NCBI RefSeq assembly: GCF_008831285.2
Contig: NC_045141.1
Coordinates: 24,165,315-24,229,314 of the forward strand
Length of the DNA stretch: 64,000 nt
Reading direction: 5' to 3'
Origin: Nymphaea colorata
Taxonomy: Eukaryota; Streptophyta; Magnoliopsida; Nymphaeales; Nymphaeaceae
Within the stretch, counting starts at the first letter, position 1, and every line of letters begins with the position of its first letter. Below, in pieces: positions 1-11,134 of this stretch. A program made the position numbers and the translations under genes. Below the pieces are notes generated by a model. The model was not told where the DNA came from and searched no databases. It saw nothing but the letters and a program-made list of their open reading frames with translations.

Positions 1-480
1 TCCTGACTTCGCCCTGCGTGAGAGAAAGGGTCGTGTTATCAATGGTTGTCAGCAAGAGAGGAAGGGAGCAAGCGAAAAAGGGGCGGAATAGGGTAGGGCA
101 GAGAGGGAGTGAGCCGGAGAGAAATGGGCGAAAGAGGGAAAGAGGGTCGGGCGGGCCAAAGAAGGAGGGAGCGAGCGACAGAGAGTGTTATGTGTGAAAG
201 CAGGTCGGGCCAAGACGATCCACAGGTCAGTCCAAACTAAAAAAAATTTGATTTTTTCAATATAATTTTTTTTTTCTGCTCTCACCAAGAGCCATGGCCC
301 AAGCGGCCCCCCTCCCTCCGCCCCTGCTCCACACCTTTGTTTAAGCAGCATTGTCAGTTGGATTCAATTCCCATGAGTGCTACTCACCTAAACTGAAATT
401 ACCGCCACAACTCTCGGTAAGAGGCATGGGGAGGCTCACTCATCCTTACTGGACATTCATATAATTGCAGGGATCTGCAA
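1..480. other. Purine-rich spacer, no gene seen
   Basis: About the first 200 bases are GA-rich low-complexity sequence. A 100-codon frame on the minus strand here translates to a Ser/Pro/Leu/Ala-rich string with no domain and is best explained by base composition. The rest is ordinary AT-rich spacer. Confidence 0.6.
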
Positions 481-870
481 ATTTTTGTGGTGGTCATGAT
501 GATGGATCTTGAGTATCTTCTTCACCATTCGAGAAACCAAATCAACGGTCTCTACAAGATACTTCACCATTCTGGGTAAGAAGCGTGTAAACTGCTACGT
601 GGGTAACGAAGAGAAGGGCCACAAAAATGGCCGAAATCCAACCCACGAACTATCGTGCCTTCTTTCCATTAATTATTCTATGCCGTTGAGTTTTTAAAGG
701 TAGGTTGGTGGTGACTCCACAGTGAGTTCATCAACATCGGTAATAATTGTTCTCGCCGAGGCAATGGAGTGTAGGAGAGGCGACATGGGGATAATCATGA
801 GGACGGTTCATGATAACCAACTGCATAAGCACAGGCCATGAATTGCATGGCAGTGACGGTGATCATTGTG
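481..870 (-). pseudogene. Decayed 5' fragment of a pectinesterase gene
   Basis: This stretch aligns, in the same orientation, with the first exon and upstream region of the intact pectinesterase at 4587-7201 (matching about 6960-7440). Shared runs include the reverse complement of the N-terminal coding region, the bases around the start codon, and the promoter-proximal bases near 690-710. Much of exon 1 is lost by deletion, later exons are absent, and the T/A-rich TATA-like stretch of the intact gene is not kept. It is a partial duplicate that cannot make enzyme. Confidence 0.7.
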
Positions 871-1941
871 TGGGCGAGCTGACTCTCTGAATTTTTCTCC
901 TGCAAATGTCACGATAGCTTGTCTGAAATTTCATCCATCGTACTGTAAATTCATCCCTATGAAGGCAAAGTAAAAGTGTCCTCTAGACCTTTTAGTTAAC
1001 GGATGAATATGTGTCTTACATTATTCATTATTTTATTATCTTTATAGATTTTAAACATGTATCAATTAATTATCTTTCTCTATTTATGTTTTCGGTTGTA
1101 ACACACTAACAAAATATTTTTGCTCCTTAATTCAAGTTTCTTAGAGTTCTATTTTTTCAGGGAACTTCGTTTTAGATGTATGCACAGAAAAAGCAGTGTG
1201 CAATGAAAAATGCAGGCACTGTTTGGGGAGGGTAGTAATTCAGTTCTTTATGTTTCCAACATCGCTTCCAACCCAATGTGGTAAAAAAAAAACGATGCTG
1301 GTGCGGGCTATATCATGCCATAAGTTTATGTTTTGATAAACTAAAAAATTAGTTTAAAATATTTGTTTATTAAAATTAAAATTAGACAATAAAAGCATAA
1401 ATGTTCCAATTTAACTGAAAAAGGGAACGCTCTCGTGTCGTCAGTGGGAAATAAAATACGTTTAAGATCCAGGAAAACCGAGGTTTCCCAGCTAGCCAGC
1501 CAGCCGTGGCCAGGGCTGGCGGACGTGTGCCGCATGGAGCAAGGCTGCTGCAGCCACAGCTCGTTTTGCTTATACTTGTGCAGCACATCATTCTTCCTGA
1601 CCGAACTCCGCCGCCCCACCGCCCTGGCTACCCATTTGCAGCATTCTGCCTTGACCACCGTGCGGCCCCGAACACCTGTGCTGTGCATGGAGTCAGGCTG
1701 CCTCAGCCAGGCGGACCTCAGACACGTGGATCCTCCTTGTGCTACCTTGAGTTCTGCAACAGCTGGTCCGGCTACAACCGGTGATGCAGAGAGCCAGGCA
1801 CCACTGGCAAAGGGCTCGGGGACTGCGCTTTGAGGTGTCAGAAAATTTCACCAAGGCAAAACCATTATCAAATCTAATGGGATGGCTAAACGAGATAAAT
1901 ACACCAATTGGCCACAACCGCAATCTCGAGAAGATAGCAGG
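871..1941. other. Spacer with an unexplained GC-richer island
   Basis: AT-rich spacer up to about 1420, then a GC-richer island at about 1420-1830 with overlapping open frames on both strands (for example 132 codons at 1435-1833). I recognise no domain in any frame, and no codon-bias contrast between frames is obvious. It may be a decayed gene fragment or the distal promoter of gene A. Function is not known. Confidence 0.4.
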
Positions 1942-2156
1942 AGATAAGGTGTCGGCCCATCACATGACCGAGCTTCACAGAAAAGAGGTCTATAAATGCC
2001 TGATGAAACTTGCCGGCTGAGAGTCGAGAGAGGAAGAGAGACGGATGATGACAAGGATAAGGTGTCACATGACCGAGCTTCACAGAGAAGAGAGTGCTAG
2101 TGTGTCTGTAAATGCCTGATGAAACTTGCCTGCTGAGAGTCGAGAGAGGAAGAGAG

Positions 2157-2172
<16 letters not shown>
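1942..2172 (+). repeat. Tandem duplication of the promoter/leader of methyltransferase gene A
   Basis: Two copies of a roughly 115-base block lie head to tail (about 1942-2056 and 2056-2172). Both carry the same leader text ending in GATGATGACAAGG. Copy 1 has a good TATAAAT (1991-1997) but ACG where copy 2 has the start ATG. Copy 2 has TGTAAAT instead of TATAAAT but keeps the ATG at 2157. The working promoter and the working start codon thus lie in different copies. Confidence 0.8.
1991..1997 (+). promoter_or_regulatory. TATA box of methyltransferase gene A
   Basis: TATAAAT lies 160 bases upstream of the start codon at 2157, in the context CTATAAATGC that is shared with the TATA boxes of array copies B, D, F and H. 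The second, closer copy of this block reads TGTAAAT. Transcription from here would give a leader of about 130 bases. Confidence 0.55.
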
Positions 2173-3563
<1,391 letters not shown>

Positions 3564-4586
3564 AGCTGCTTGGTTTTACCCAGCAAAGGTGTTGTGGATA
3601 GTCATGGAGATTTGAGCTTTGGCTCTTTAGTGCTTGGGCTTGGACAAATAAGGGCAGTATTTTGCCTTCATGATTGGATCAATAATGCAGAACAGCTGTT
3701 GGGTTCTTGCCATGATTTTTTTTTTTCAAAAAAAATGCAAAATGACGCTCCAACCACCTATTCATAGAAAGTATTAAAATGTACAAGTAAATGATAAAAT
3801 TGGCCTTATCAGATGAACTTATCACTTGAAAAAGGGGGGGGGGGGGTGCAAAAATCGCCCCTCATCATTGGAATGATATCTACTCGATTACTCTCCTATA
3901 ACAGGAGCAATTACATTGTCTGAACGAGATCTAATCTCTGTTTAAGGTTCTGAAAAGACTTTTCTCATGAAAATTCAAAGTTTTATTGATATTTAAGGAC
4001 ATTTAAACTTGATTCAAAGATTGGTTGTTATCAAATTGATATGGTCACCCAGTTCGTCTCATAGAATCATTGATAAGAATTTAAGGCAAACCCAATCGAG
4101 TTAAGCTTTATCCGTTTGTGCAATGCTCAGGTTCAGTCAGGGGGTAATGTTATCTGGTTTAATTTTTTTTTTTAGTAAATATGTTGTTCTCAATCGGCTT
4201 GGATTCGTATGAGTTGGATTTAGCCAGCAAGTTACAGAACCATATACATAACCTCCAATTTCGTTCAGGTGAAGAAAGGATGTGGATTTTGATGAAATTC
4301 TGAACTGCTGCGAGTTCCGTTCAAAGTAAACTGAGTGGTTGTTTTCTGTTTCCAAACTACAGGTAAAGATGTACCAACAGGCTAAATATAAATAACATCG
4401 TCAAAAGCATTTTTGCTTTGATACAATCAATATACTAATTAGACAAAACAAAATAAGTTGTTAAATTTTCCAAGTTCGTATTTCTCTATCTAAGAACATG
4501 ATTAACATAACATCTCAAAAAATACGCATGCAGTAACTATATTACTGTTAGTAACGACGAACAGCAATCGCTGCAGCTAATGATGG
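3564..4586. other. Intergenic region between convergent genes, with a dispersed repeat
   Basis: 3' flank of gene A (+) and of the pectinesterase (-). It holds a poly-G run at about 3834-3846. A block at about 3955-4095 is similar to 15535-15775, including the shared phrases AGGACATT, TTGATTCAAA and TTGATAAGAATTT. That pair marks an unnamed dispersed repeat. No gene seen. Confidence 0.5.
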
Positions 4587-7201
4587 TCAATAAGGTTGAA
4601 GAAGAATGCCCTCTTTCCTGTGGCAACTAGGCTGCAGGCTGGAAGAGTTCGATTGAGGCTGGTAAAGTGGAGGAAAAGCCCACTCATCTCCGTCTATGAA
4701 AGATATGTCCATGAATGGAACAGCTTCACACTCACTGAGCTGTTTAGAGTACGCTACCCTCATGCTACTATTTGCACCTGGTCCCATGCATTCAAACTCA
4801 CCAAATAACACTGCCCTGCATCACCCAAAAAAAAAAAAAACAAGTAATATGTCACATGTTGATCTGATGGATAAGCTGAGACTAGGCAGATCCCCATCGA
4901 TACGGCAAGAGATGCACCTTGGGTATTGAACTCTTAACCTCTGTCACCTTGGGGGCCTTAAGTCCAATCCCTGAGGCAGGTGGTTGGACTCTGGTTTACC
5001 ATCCCAGACCAAGGCTCATCAGAATTTCCACATTATATGAAAAAAAGAGGGTGAAAATTAATTGGTTAATCACATACTGATCTCTGGAGGGATCGCTCCA
5101 GTCATTCCATCCATCAGATGCAATGATCTCAGACATGTAGGACCTCGAGAAGATGACAGAAGCATAAGGACCCCAAGCCCTTCCCAGCCAGACCTTCCCT
5201 GTGCCAATTATGGTGCAATTGACAAAGGAAAATCCAGTTTTCTCCTTCTCAGATCTTCTTCCATGTGCTGTGATGGCCCCTGTGATGGTCTGCACCCCAG
5301 CAGGCACCGCCTTTGCAATTGAATTCAATGTGCAGTCCTGCAGCCAGAAAAGTACTGCTTATTATGTAATCAATATGTTAGGTTAGGTTTCTGAGTTTGG
5401 TATAATGCATTGTAATGTCATTCATTTGTTATCACCTTTTTAATTATTTGAATTACATGAAAACAGGCGCACAGAGTAAACACAAAAACACAACTCACAG
5501 AACACATGTACACTCGCATGCACACATAGTTACATATGCTAGAACAGGATGATTTGCAGATGAAAGTTGCATCTGCTGCAGTCCTTCACGATTGTTCAAG
5601 AGAATGTGTGTGCATGTGCAGGCACAAAAAACACACACATATCAAGATTAGCTTTATGTGATGATAAGGTTCCATGTCGATGATGGTAGTAACCTGATAA
5701 AGGCTTCTTCCATCGCCAAAGATGAAATCTATTGACCCTTCAATGAAGCAATCCTTAAAATAGTGTCTCCCTGAGTCATCATGAAGTGTGTCCTGAGCTC
5801 CATAGATTCCACAACTGTAGAAAGCTGCTTGGTCCCCTGCTATCCTGAGAGCAATTGCCTGTCCTCCAACATCCCCTGGCGATGCTGGGGCTGCTGAATT
5901 CTTCTCCAAGTGGACCACCAAACAAAGAGAACAGTAAAGGAGTAAGATTTTTATAGGCAAAACTGAATGTTTTTTGGACAGGAAAATTTTCATTTTGAGG
6001 ACCACATTATACCTATTATCTCAAATACAGGCATCAAAAGCTCTGTTTTCTTTAATACAGGCCTCACTTTGCTGACAATTGCCAGGTGACGGTCCAGGTT
6101 TGCAAATGCCATACCTCACATTAAAATTGTCAGACAGAGAAGAAAATGACAGGGATGACTTTCTTTTTCTGAACAAGTGACGGAAAATTTTCAAACTTGA
6201 AAAACAGTGGTGGAAAACATTAACTCTTACATGGGCTCCAACATGGAATGATTTAACTTGAGGTCCTACAGCTGTCAGCAGAAGTGAAACCCATAACAGG
6301 AAATGCTGAAATGTGAGCCTGCTTTCGAAGCATGGCCAAGATGAGGGCCCCTAAATGGAAATTTTCCTTCTAAATAGATTAGTGCATTGACAAAGGATCA
6401 ATTGGGAACATGTAATGTCTTCTTTGAAGACATAAGAGACTTACTTGGAAGCTGATGTTGTAGGCAATGAAATTGTTGGCAAAAATTGCAACAGATGCAC
6501 TGTAGATGGTTCCCCCTGTGGAGTTGGCTGTATCATTCCAGCTTATGATTGTGGTGTGATACCCTTGACCTTGAAATGTTAGATTTCCCTTGCTAGCATT
6601 TACAACCACCTTTTCTCTGCATACAATTGTTTGTCAGTCCCTACTTCAATCTGATCCTTTGTGTGTCGACGTGTTTGTATACATATATGTAAATATACAC
6701 ATGCACAAACAGGGCACTTGTGTGTGTGTGTGACAGAGAGAGAGAGAGAGAGAGATGGGCGTACCTGTAGACACCAGAATTGATCAAGATAAGAGTTCTG
6801 TTGGGGCTGCTGTCAGGAGCCAAGTTCACTGCCTCCTGTATGCTTGTGAAGTCCCCACATCCCTGTGCATCCACTGCAATCACAAGTGACGGACTCTGCT
6901 CATACACAAACCTCGCCGGCCACTTCACATCCTTGCAGGGATCAGTCCTCTGCTTTCGGTGGTGGTTGTGATGGCTCTTTACTATCGTCTTCACCACTCT
7001 CTTGACCAGAGAAACAAAATCAATGGGCGACAAACCAATGCTGCTGAATCTATTTCTAAAGGAAATAGTCAACAGATCCTGATTACCATCCATTCTAGAA
7101 CTAGAAAACGTGTAAACTGCTATAACAGTGGAAAGAAGCGCCACAAAAATGGCTGAAACCCAAAAGACTGAGCCCTTCGAACTATTGTGCCTTCTTTCCA
7201 T
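4587..7201 (-). CDS. Pectinesterase (pectin methylesterase) without pro-region
   Basis: Five exons on the minus strand: 6765-7201, 6445-6616, 5694-5900, 5078-5337, 4587-4815 (434 aa; phases close exactly). It de-esterifies cell-wall homogalacturonan. Residues about 11-31 form a hydrophobic signal/anchor segment, followed by a basic His-rich stretch (77-86) and the right-handed beta-helix catalytic domain (about 105-420). Active-site residues are all present: Gln217 (GGQAIAL), Gln239-Asp240 (GAQDTL), Asp261 (SIDFIFG), Arg325 and Trp327 (LGRAW). There is no PMEI inhibitor domain, so it is the short type, resembling Arabidopsis PME8/15/53 by recall. The intron 2 acceptor is a GAGAAG tandem (NAGNAG) that could add one Lys. 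Intron 1 starts near a GA repeat. Confidence 0.93.
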
Positions 7202-7253
7202 TATTTTATGGACGCAGTGTGTGGTTGAGTTTCTAAAGGTAGATGGTAGGTGA

Positions 7254-7264
7254 CTTTATATATA
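7254..7264 (-). promoter_or_regulatory. TATA-like element of the pectinesterase
   Basis: Read on the minus strand this is TATATATAAAG, about 55 bases upstream of the ATG at 7201. The duplicated fragment at 481-870 lacks it. The short distance implies a leader of only about 25 bases, so the assignment is tentative. Confidence 0.4.
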
Positions 7265-7709
7265 GTTAGTTAATTAATATGTGTCATAATTGTTCTCACT
7301 GAGAAAGTGGAGTACAGGTGAAGTGATATGGCAATAATCATGATGATAGTGATGACCAAATGCGTAGTGGAGATTTGAAGAATGCACACGCCATGAATTG
7401 GTGGACTTTGCATGGCAATGAGGGTCATCAATGTGTGAACGAAGTGAACAGCCGAATTCTCAGGCCATAACATCAATCATCAAGTTAGGCTCAGTTCGTT
7501 AGTTTAACTCTTTTTTGACCGGGCAGAACCTGTGTCTGAGAGAAAGAGTTTTTATTTTTAAGTTGTTTGTGCAGTCTGGGTCGAAATGAAAGGGGATTTG
7601 CACTTTTTTGGATGTTGCAAGTTTGATTCTTCATTGTATTCGTCACATGAACAAGAGTCCCCGTCCATGTTGAAGAATTGGTGCTGATCTTATGAAGAAC
7701 TTTGAATAT

Positions 7710-8240
7710 GATCTTGGACGACACCTTTTCTCAATGAAAAACAGGAAGTGTTGAATTCCAAATCAGACTTGAGGGTTTACGTTGTAGGAGCTTTTGACGA
7801 GCCGAATCCAACTCTAACAACAAACGTGATCTGCCTCGGCGGCAAGTGCACCGCCACCGACCTGATCTGCCGCCCCATGAATCTTGAAAAGGAAACTTGA
7901 TGCTTCTGCAAGAAATCTTGAAGCATTGACAGAAACCCCTACTGCAGGCCACCTCACAAAGTGCTCTGCATGCCTAATGCCACCCTTTCCTCTTTGCTTT
8001 CACTTTCCCAATAATTTCTTTTCTTGCAAAACAGGTTTCTCTAGAATTCTGTCCCTTCCCGGTGAAGCCAACTCTCTCTCTCTCTCTCTGAGTTGCCAAC
8101 ATGAAATCATGGTAACCCTTTGAATACCAAATCTATAATTTCACAAGTTCTTCTCATTCCAAAATCCCTTGCCATCTATGAATAATGTACACAAATAGAG
8201 AAATGGCCCCTGTTTTTTAGCAAACCACTGCTTACTACCA
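7710..8240 (-). repeat. Outer block of the eEF2 inverted duplication, left arm
   Basis: The reverse complement aligns with about 57970-58650 beyond eEF2 copy 2. Shared phrases include TAGATTTGGTATTCAAA, GATTTCA-GTTGGCA, AGAGAAACCTGTTT-GCAAGAAA, GTGGCCTGCAGTA, GGATTCGGCTC-TCAAAAGCTCC and GTTTTTCATTGAGAAAA. It carries open frames on both arms, but these do not stay aligned as protein. No known domain is recognised. It shows that the duplicated segment is at least 6 kb, reaching well past eEF2. Confidence 0.7.
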
Positions 8241-9249
8241 ATTTTAGCCAAAGATGCATTTCATGGGTTTAGAAACATGCTCCATGAAAACCCTTTTGTT
8301 CACATTTTAGAAATAACCCTAAAATATTCGAAAAACAAGATTTGAATTACAATAGTAAGTACATGCACCATGGTTGATAATTGAACTTAATTGTGAATCC
8401 CCATCAAGGAACCCATCAATTGCCATATTCAAAACAAAATTGGTTCGGTTCTTCTCAAAAATATCGTTTTATTAACCCGTTTTCCCTTCTTTTAGGTTGT
8501 GTTGGTTTTGCCGCAGATTTAAGATTCACAGTGATTTCAAATCCATGAATTTAACCCTTCCATTCGACTTTAAATTCATAGATATTAACATGTAGCATAA
8601 ATTTAAAATTCATGTTACTGTTAGTTTAAAATGCATCCTTTTATGCAGCCTTGAATGTAAGATCCAAAGCTACCAAACACAAATTTTAAGCGTTTTATGT
8701 CACTTGCAAAAGGTTATTTCAATCAAATTTAACTATGTTTGATAGTCTTGGATCTCAAAATCCAAGACAACCATAAATATTAAACAATGGGTTTGTGATT
8801 AGACCCCTCCTTTTCGAACCACAAATCCCTGGTTTTCGACAGGTAACACAGATTTGAGATCCCCAAGTAAAAATAAGCTATAATTTTATCATAACATATA
8901 CTTAAAATCAGCCTTGAAGTTCAGATCTCAATCTCATATTGACTTGAATAACAATTAAAAGGCATGGCATATAAGTTTGAAACATAAGTAAAATTCTTAA
9001 TATGTTAGCCTATTTTACAGTTTTTTTTTGTTTAAATACTTAGGGAAAAGAAATCACATTGTTGAAGTCAAAATTTTAAAATGGAATGGCCTTTTACAGT
9101 TTCCTATTTTCGACCAAATCTTTCTCGCATTTCAGAAAGTTCGATTCGAGTCGCGTGCCGCACCGTTCATACGACCGTATCGGAACATGAACTCCGTTCG
9201 ATTCGAAAACCGAGTAGCGAAACCGATGCCCCTTGGCTGAACCGGGAAC
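8241..9249. other. AT-rich spacer upstream of eEF2 copy 1, with a possible MITE
   Basis: No gene seen. About 8497-8683 starts with TTGTGTTGGTTTTG and ends with CTACCAAACACAA, imperfect inverted ends about 185 bases apart around AT-rich sequence. This fits a small hAT-type miniature inverted-repeat element, but no target-site duplication was confirmed. The last 130 bases, next to the TATA box, are the proximal promoter of eEF2. Confidence 0.35.
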
Positions 9250-9290
9250 TATAAAGGGCGGCTTTCTATCCAAGACTCTTTAGGGTTTTG
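9250..9290 (+). promoter_or_regulatory. Core promoter of eEF2 copy 1: TATA box and telo-box-like motif
   Basis: TATAAAG at 9250-9256 is followed by TAGGGTTTT at 9281-9289, an AGGGTTT telo-box typical of plant translation-factor and ribosomal-protein promoters. The same pair occurs in mirror position before copy 2 (56951-56991), there with a one-base shorter TATAAG. Confidence 0.7.
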
Positions 9291-11134
9291 AGGGGGCGCC
9301 TCTTTTTCTTTTTGCTTCCTCACTCCTTCCTCTGAGCTCTTTCTTGTCCCTTTGGAGGTACGATCTGGATTCCGTTCTCCCTCTCTCTCTTTGGTGATCT
9401 AGTTCCCTCCGATTTCCGTGTTCAGATCTGTTGTTCGATTAGCGAGGTCGATGAACATCTGTCGTGTTTGCTTTGTTTTGCTGCGGCTTCTAGGCTCAAA
9501 TTCGCCACTTTTTCCGTCTGTTTTTTTTTTTTTTTTCTAGTTTCTCAGTTGTCCCAATAATCCTCTGGATGATAAGTGTGGTTTCATGCAAGATATTAAT
9601 AAGGTTTTGACATCGATTTGTGCGGTTATTAGAGATTCCATGCTTTCATGTGGTAATGGGTTATGGTTTTTCATACTTTCTCGCATGCCTTCATTTAGAA
9701 AATAGGCGTTTCGGTTGTTCATGGTTAACTAGGATTGAAGTGATGGAGCTGGTTCGATTAGGTTATGCTGATCGATTGGTTCTTTTGCTTCGCTTGATTT
9801 GGTATGCTTGCACACGGTCAAGCAAGAAGTAGCTTTCCGATCTGAAACATTCATTTATGTCGATGGACACCAGGTGATATTCAATGAATTGGGATCATAT
9901 AGATGTTAATTTTACGTACTGGCGCATTCTGACACAATATGCGGTCGATGTCACTGCCTTACGTTTTTCATGTTGATTGCGTTCTATAATTTTTTAGTCA
10001 CGTTTTTATATTTTTGAAATTCGAAATAATTTGTGCATGATCGATGCTGAAAGTGGGTATATGTAGGTCCACCAAGAGTGCCGATGCTTTATTTTTGTTG
10101 TCACTAACAATCTTAAAACCCAAACCTTCAGTGTCGGAGCCTTTCCAAATTTGTGCAGAAGCTGATTTAAAATTTTTAGAAAAATTAAAGAGTTTCTTTT
10201 TTTTTTCTAAAAAAAAGAGCTTGGGGTGGCAGGGCATGGCCCCTGCTGGCTCTGCCTCGGCTAACCTTAAAACTTCAATTACATGATCTTTATTGTTTTT
10301 CTTCCTTCAGTGTCTCTATTGTCAAATTAGTTTTGGGGCTCATGAAAAGGGGGCCATGCGGGAATCCAAATAGAACCATGTGAAAATCACATATAAAAAG
10401 ATTAAAGGACAAATGCAAAGCATAGATATGCTGTTCAAGCAGACATCAAGCCAAACTTGATTAATTGTGTCAATATTTATTTGCACATTTCCAATCACTA
10501 TGATTTTTTCTCCAGAGGAACTCATGGATGACTTAGAGCTTGGCTTGCCAGAGCTGTAGTCATTCCTGAATAACAAGCATGACATGTTTTGTGAAACCAC
10601 ATTGTGCTTCGCAGAAATTGATAGTTCGTTCCCTAGGCTTCCTATTCTCCAGCAAATGCAAGGAGGAATATAGATATTGTCAGGCAATATCAAAGCCAAA
10701 ATGGCCAGATTAGCATATGTATGTTTTAAATTAGCATAAACTTCTCATGTCTGAACAAGCATTCTTAGTCTTGATCCATGTGCTTCATTTGACATCATAT
10801 AGCTGCAAAATATTCTTTACTTTGGCATCCAGCCGTTCCTTCATTCTTGGTCTGTATATGATCCTTGCGCTGCTTCATTTGATATCTGTTTCTAGCACCT
10901 TTTTAGGAATTTAATTGACATAAAATTTGTTGATTAGCAAGAGCATTTACCACATGCACTACAAATGTTTATTTGAAGTGTCTGAGATTTTGCTTCTTCC
11001 ATCGTGACTATGTGTGGTTTTGCTTTTATCTTCATGTTTGTTTTTCATTGGTTTTCTGGTGAAGTGATTTCTGCTTTGATTGCAGGTACCCAATCTTAAA
11101 AAAAAAATTTGTGCTGTAATCTAAAGCAGCGAAA
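9291..11134 (+). other. 5' leader of eEF2 copy 1 with a long leader intron
   Basis: Leader exon 1 runs to 9357 (GGAG|GTACGATC). A 1728-base intron follows (9358-11085, acceptor TTGCAG), then leader exon 2 (11086-11134). The matching intron in copy 2 is 1742 bases with the same donor text GTACGATC. Long leader introns near promoters of plant elongation-factor genes commonly raise expression. A TGGCCCCTGCTGGC-type repeat fragment lies near 10230. Confidence 0.7.
10500..10699 (-). other. Conserved block inside the eEF2 leader intron, open on the antisense strand
   Basis: In both eEF2 copies the leader intron contains a block (here 10500-10699 minus; 55678-55881 plus in copy 2) that reads open on the strand opposite to eEF2. 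The predicted peptides share ILPD-x2-Y-x-PPC-x-C-x-R-x-G near the start and diverge after about 35 residues. It may only be intron text conserved since duplication, or a captured exon or regulatory element. No domain recognised. Confidence 0.35.

Noticed and set aside
49-351. 100-codon frame on the minus strand
   Set aside because: Low-complexity purine-rich DNA gives a Ser/Pro/Leu-rich string with no domain or neighbour support.
1435-1833. Overlapping frames in a GC-richer island, with some Cys-rich text suggesting a hevein-like domain
   Set aside because: Cys spacing does not fit a hevein domain and the frames on both strands are equally plausible; kept only as an unexplained island.
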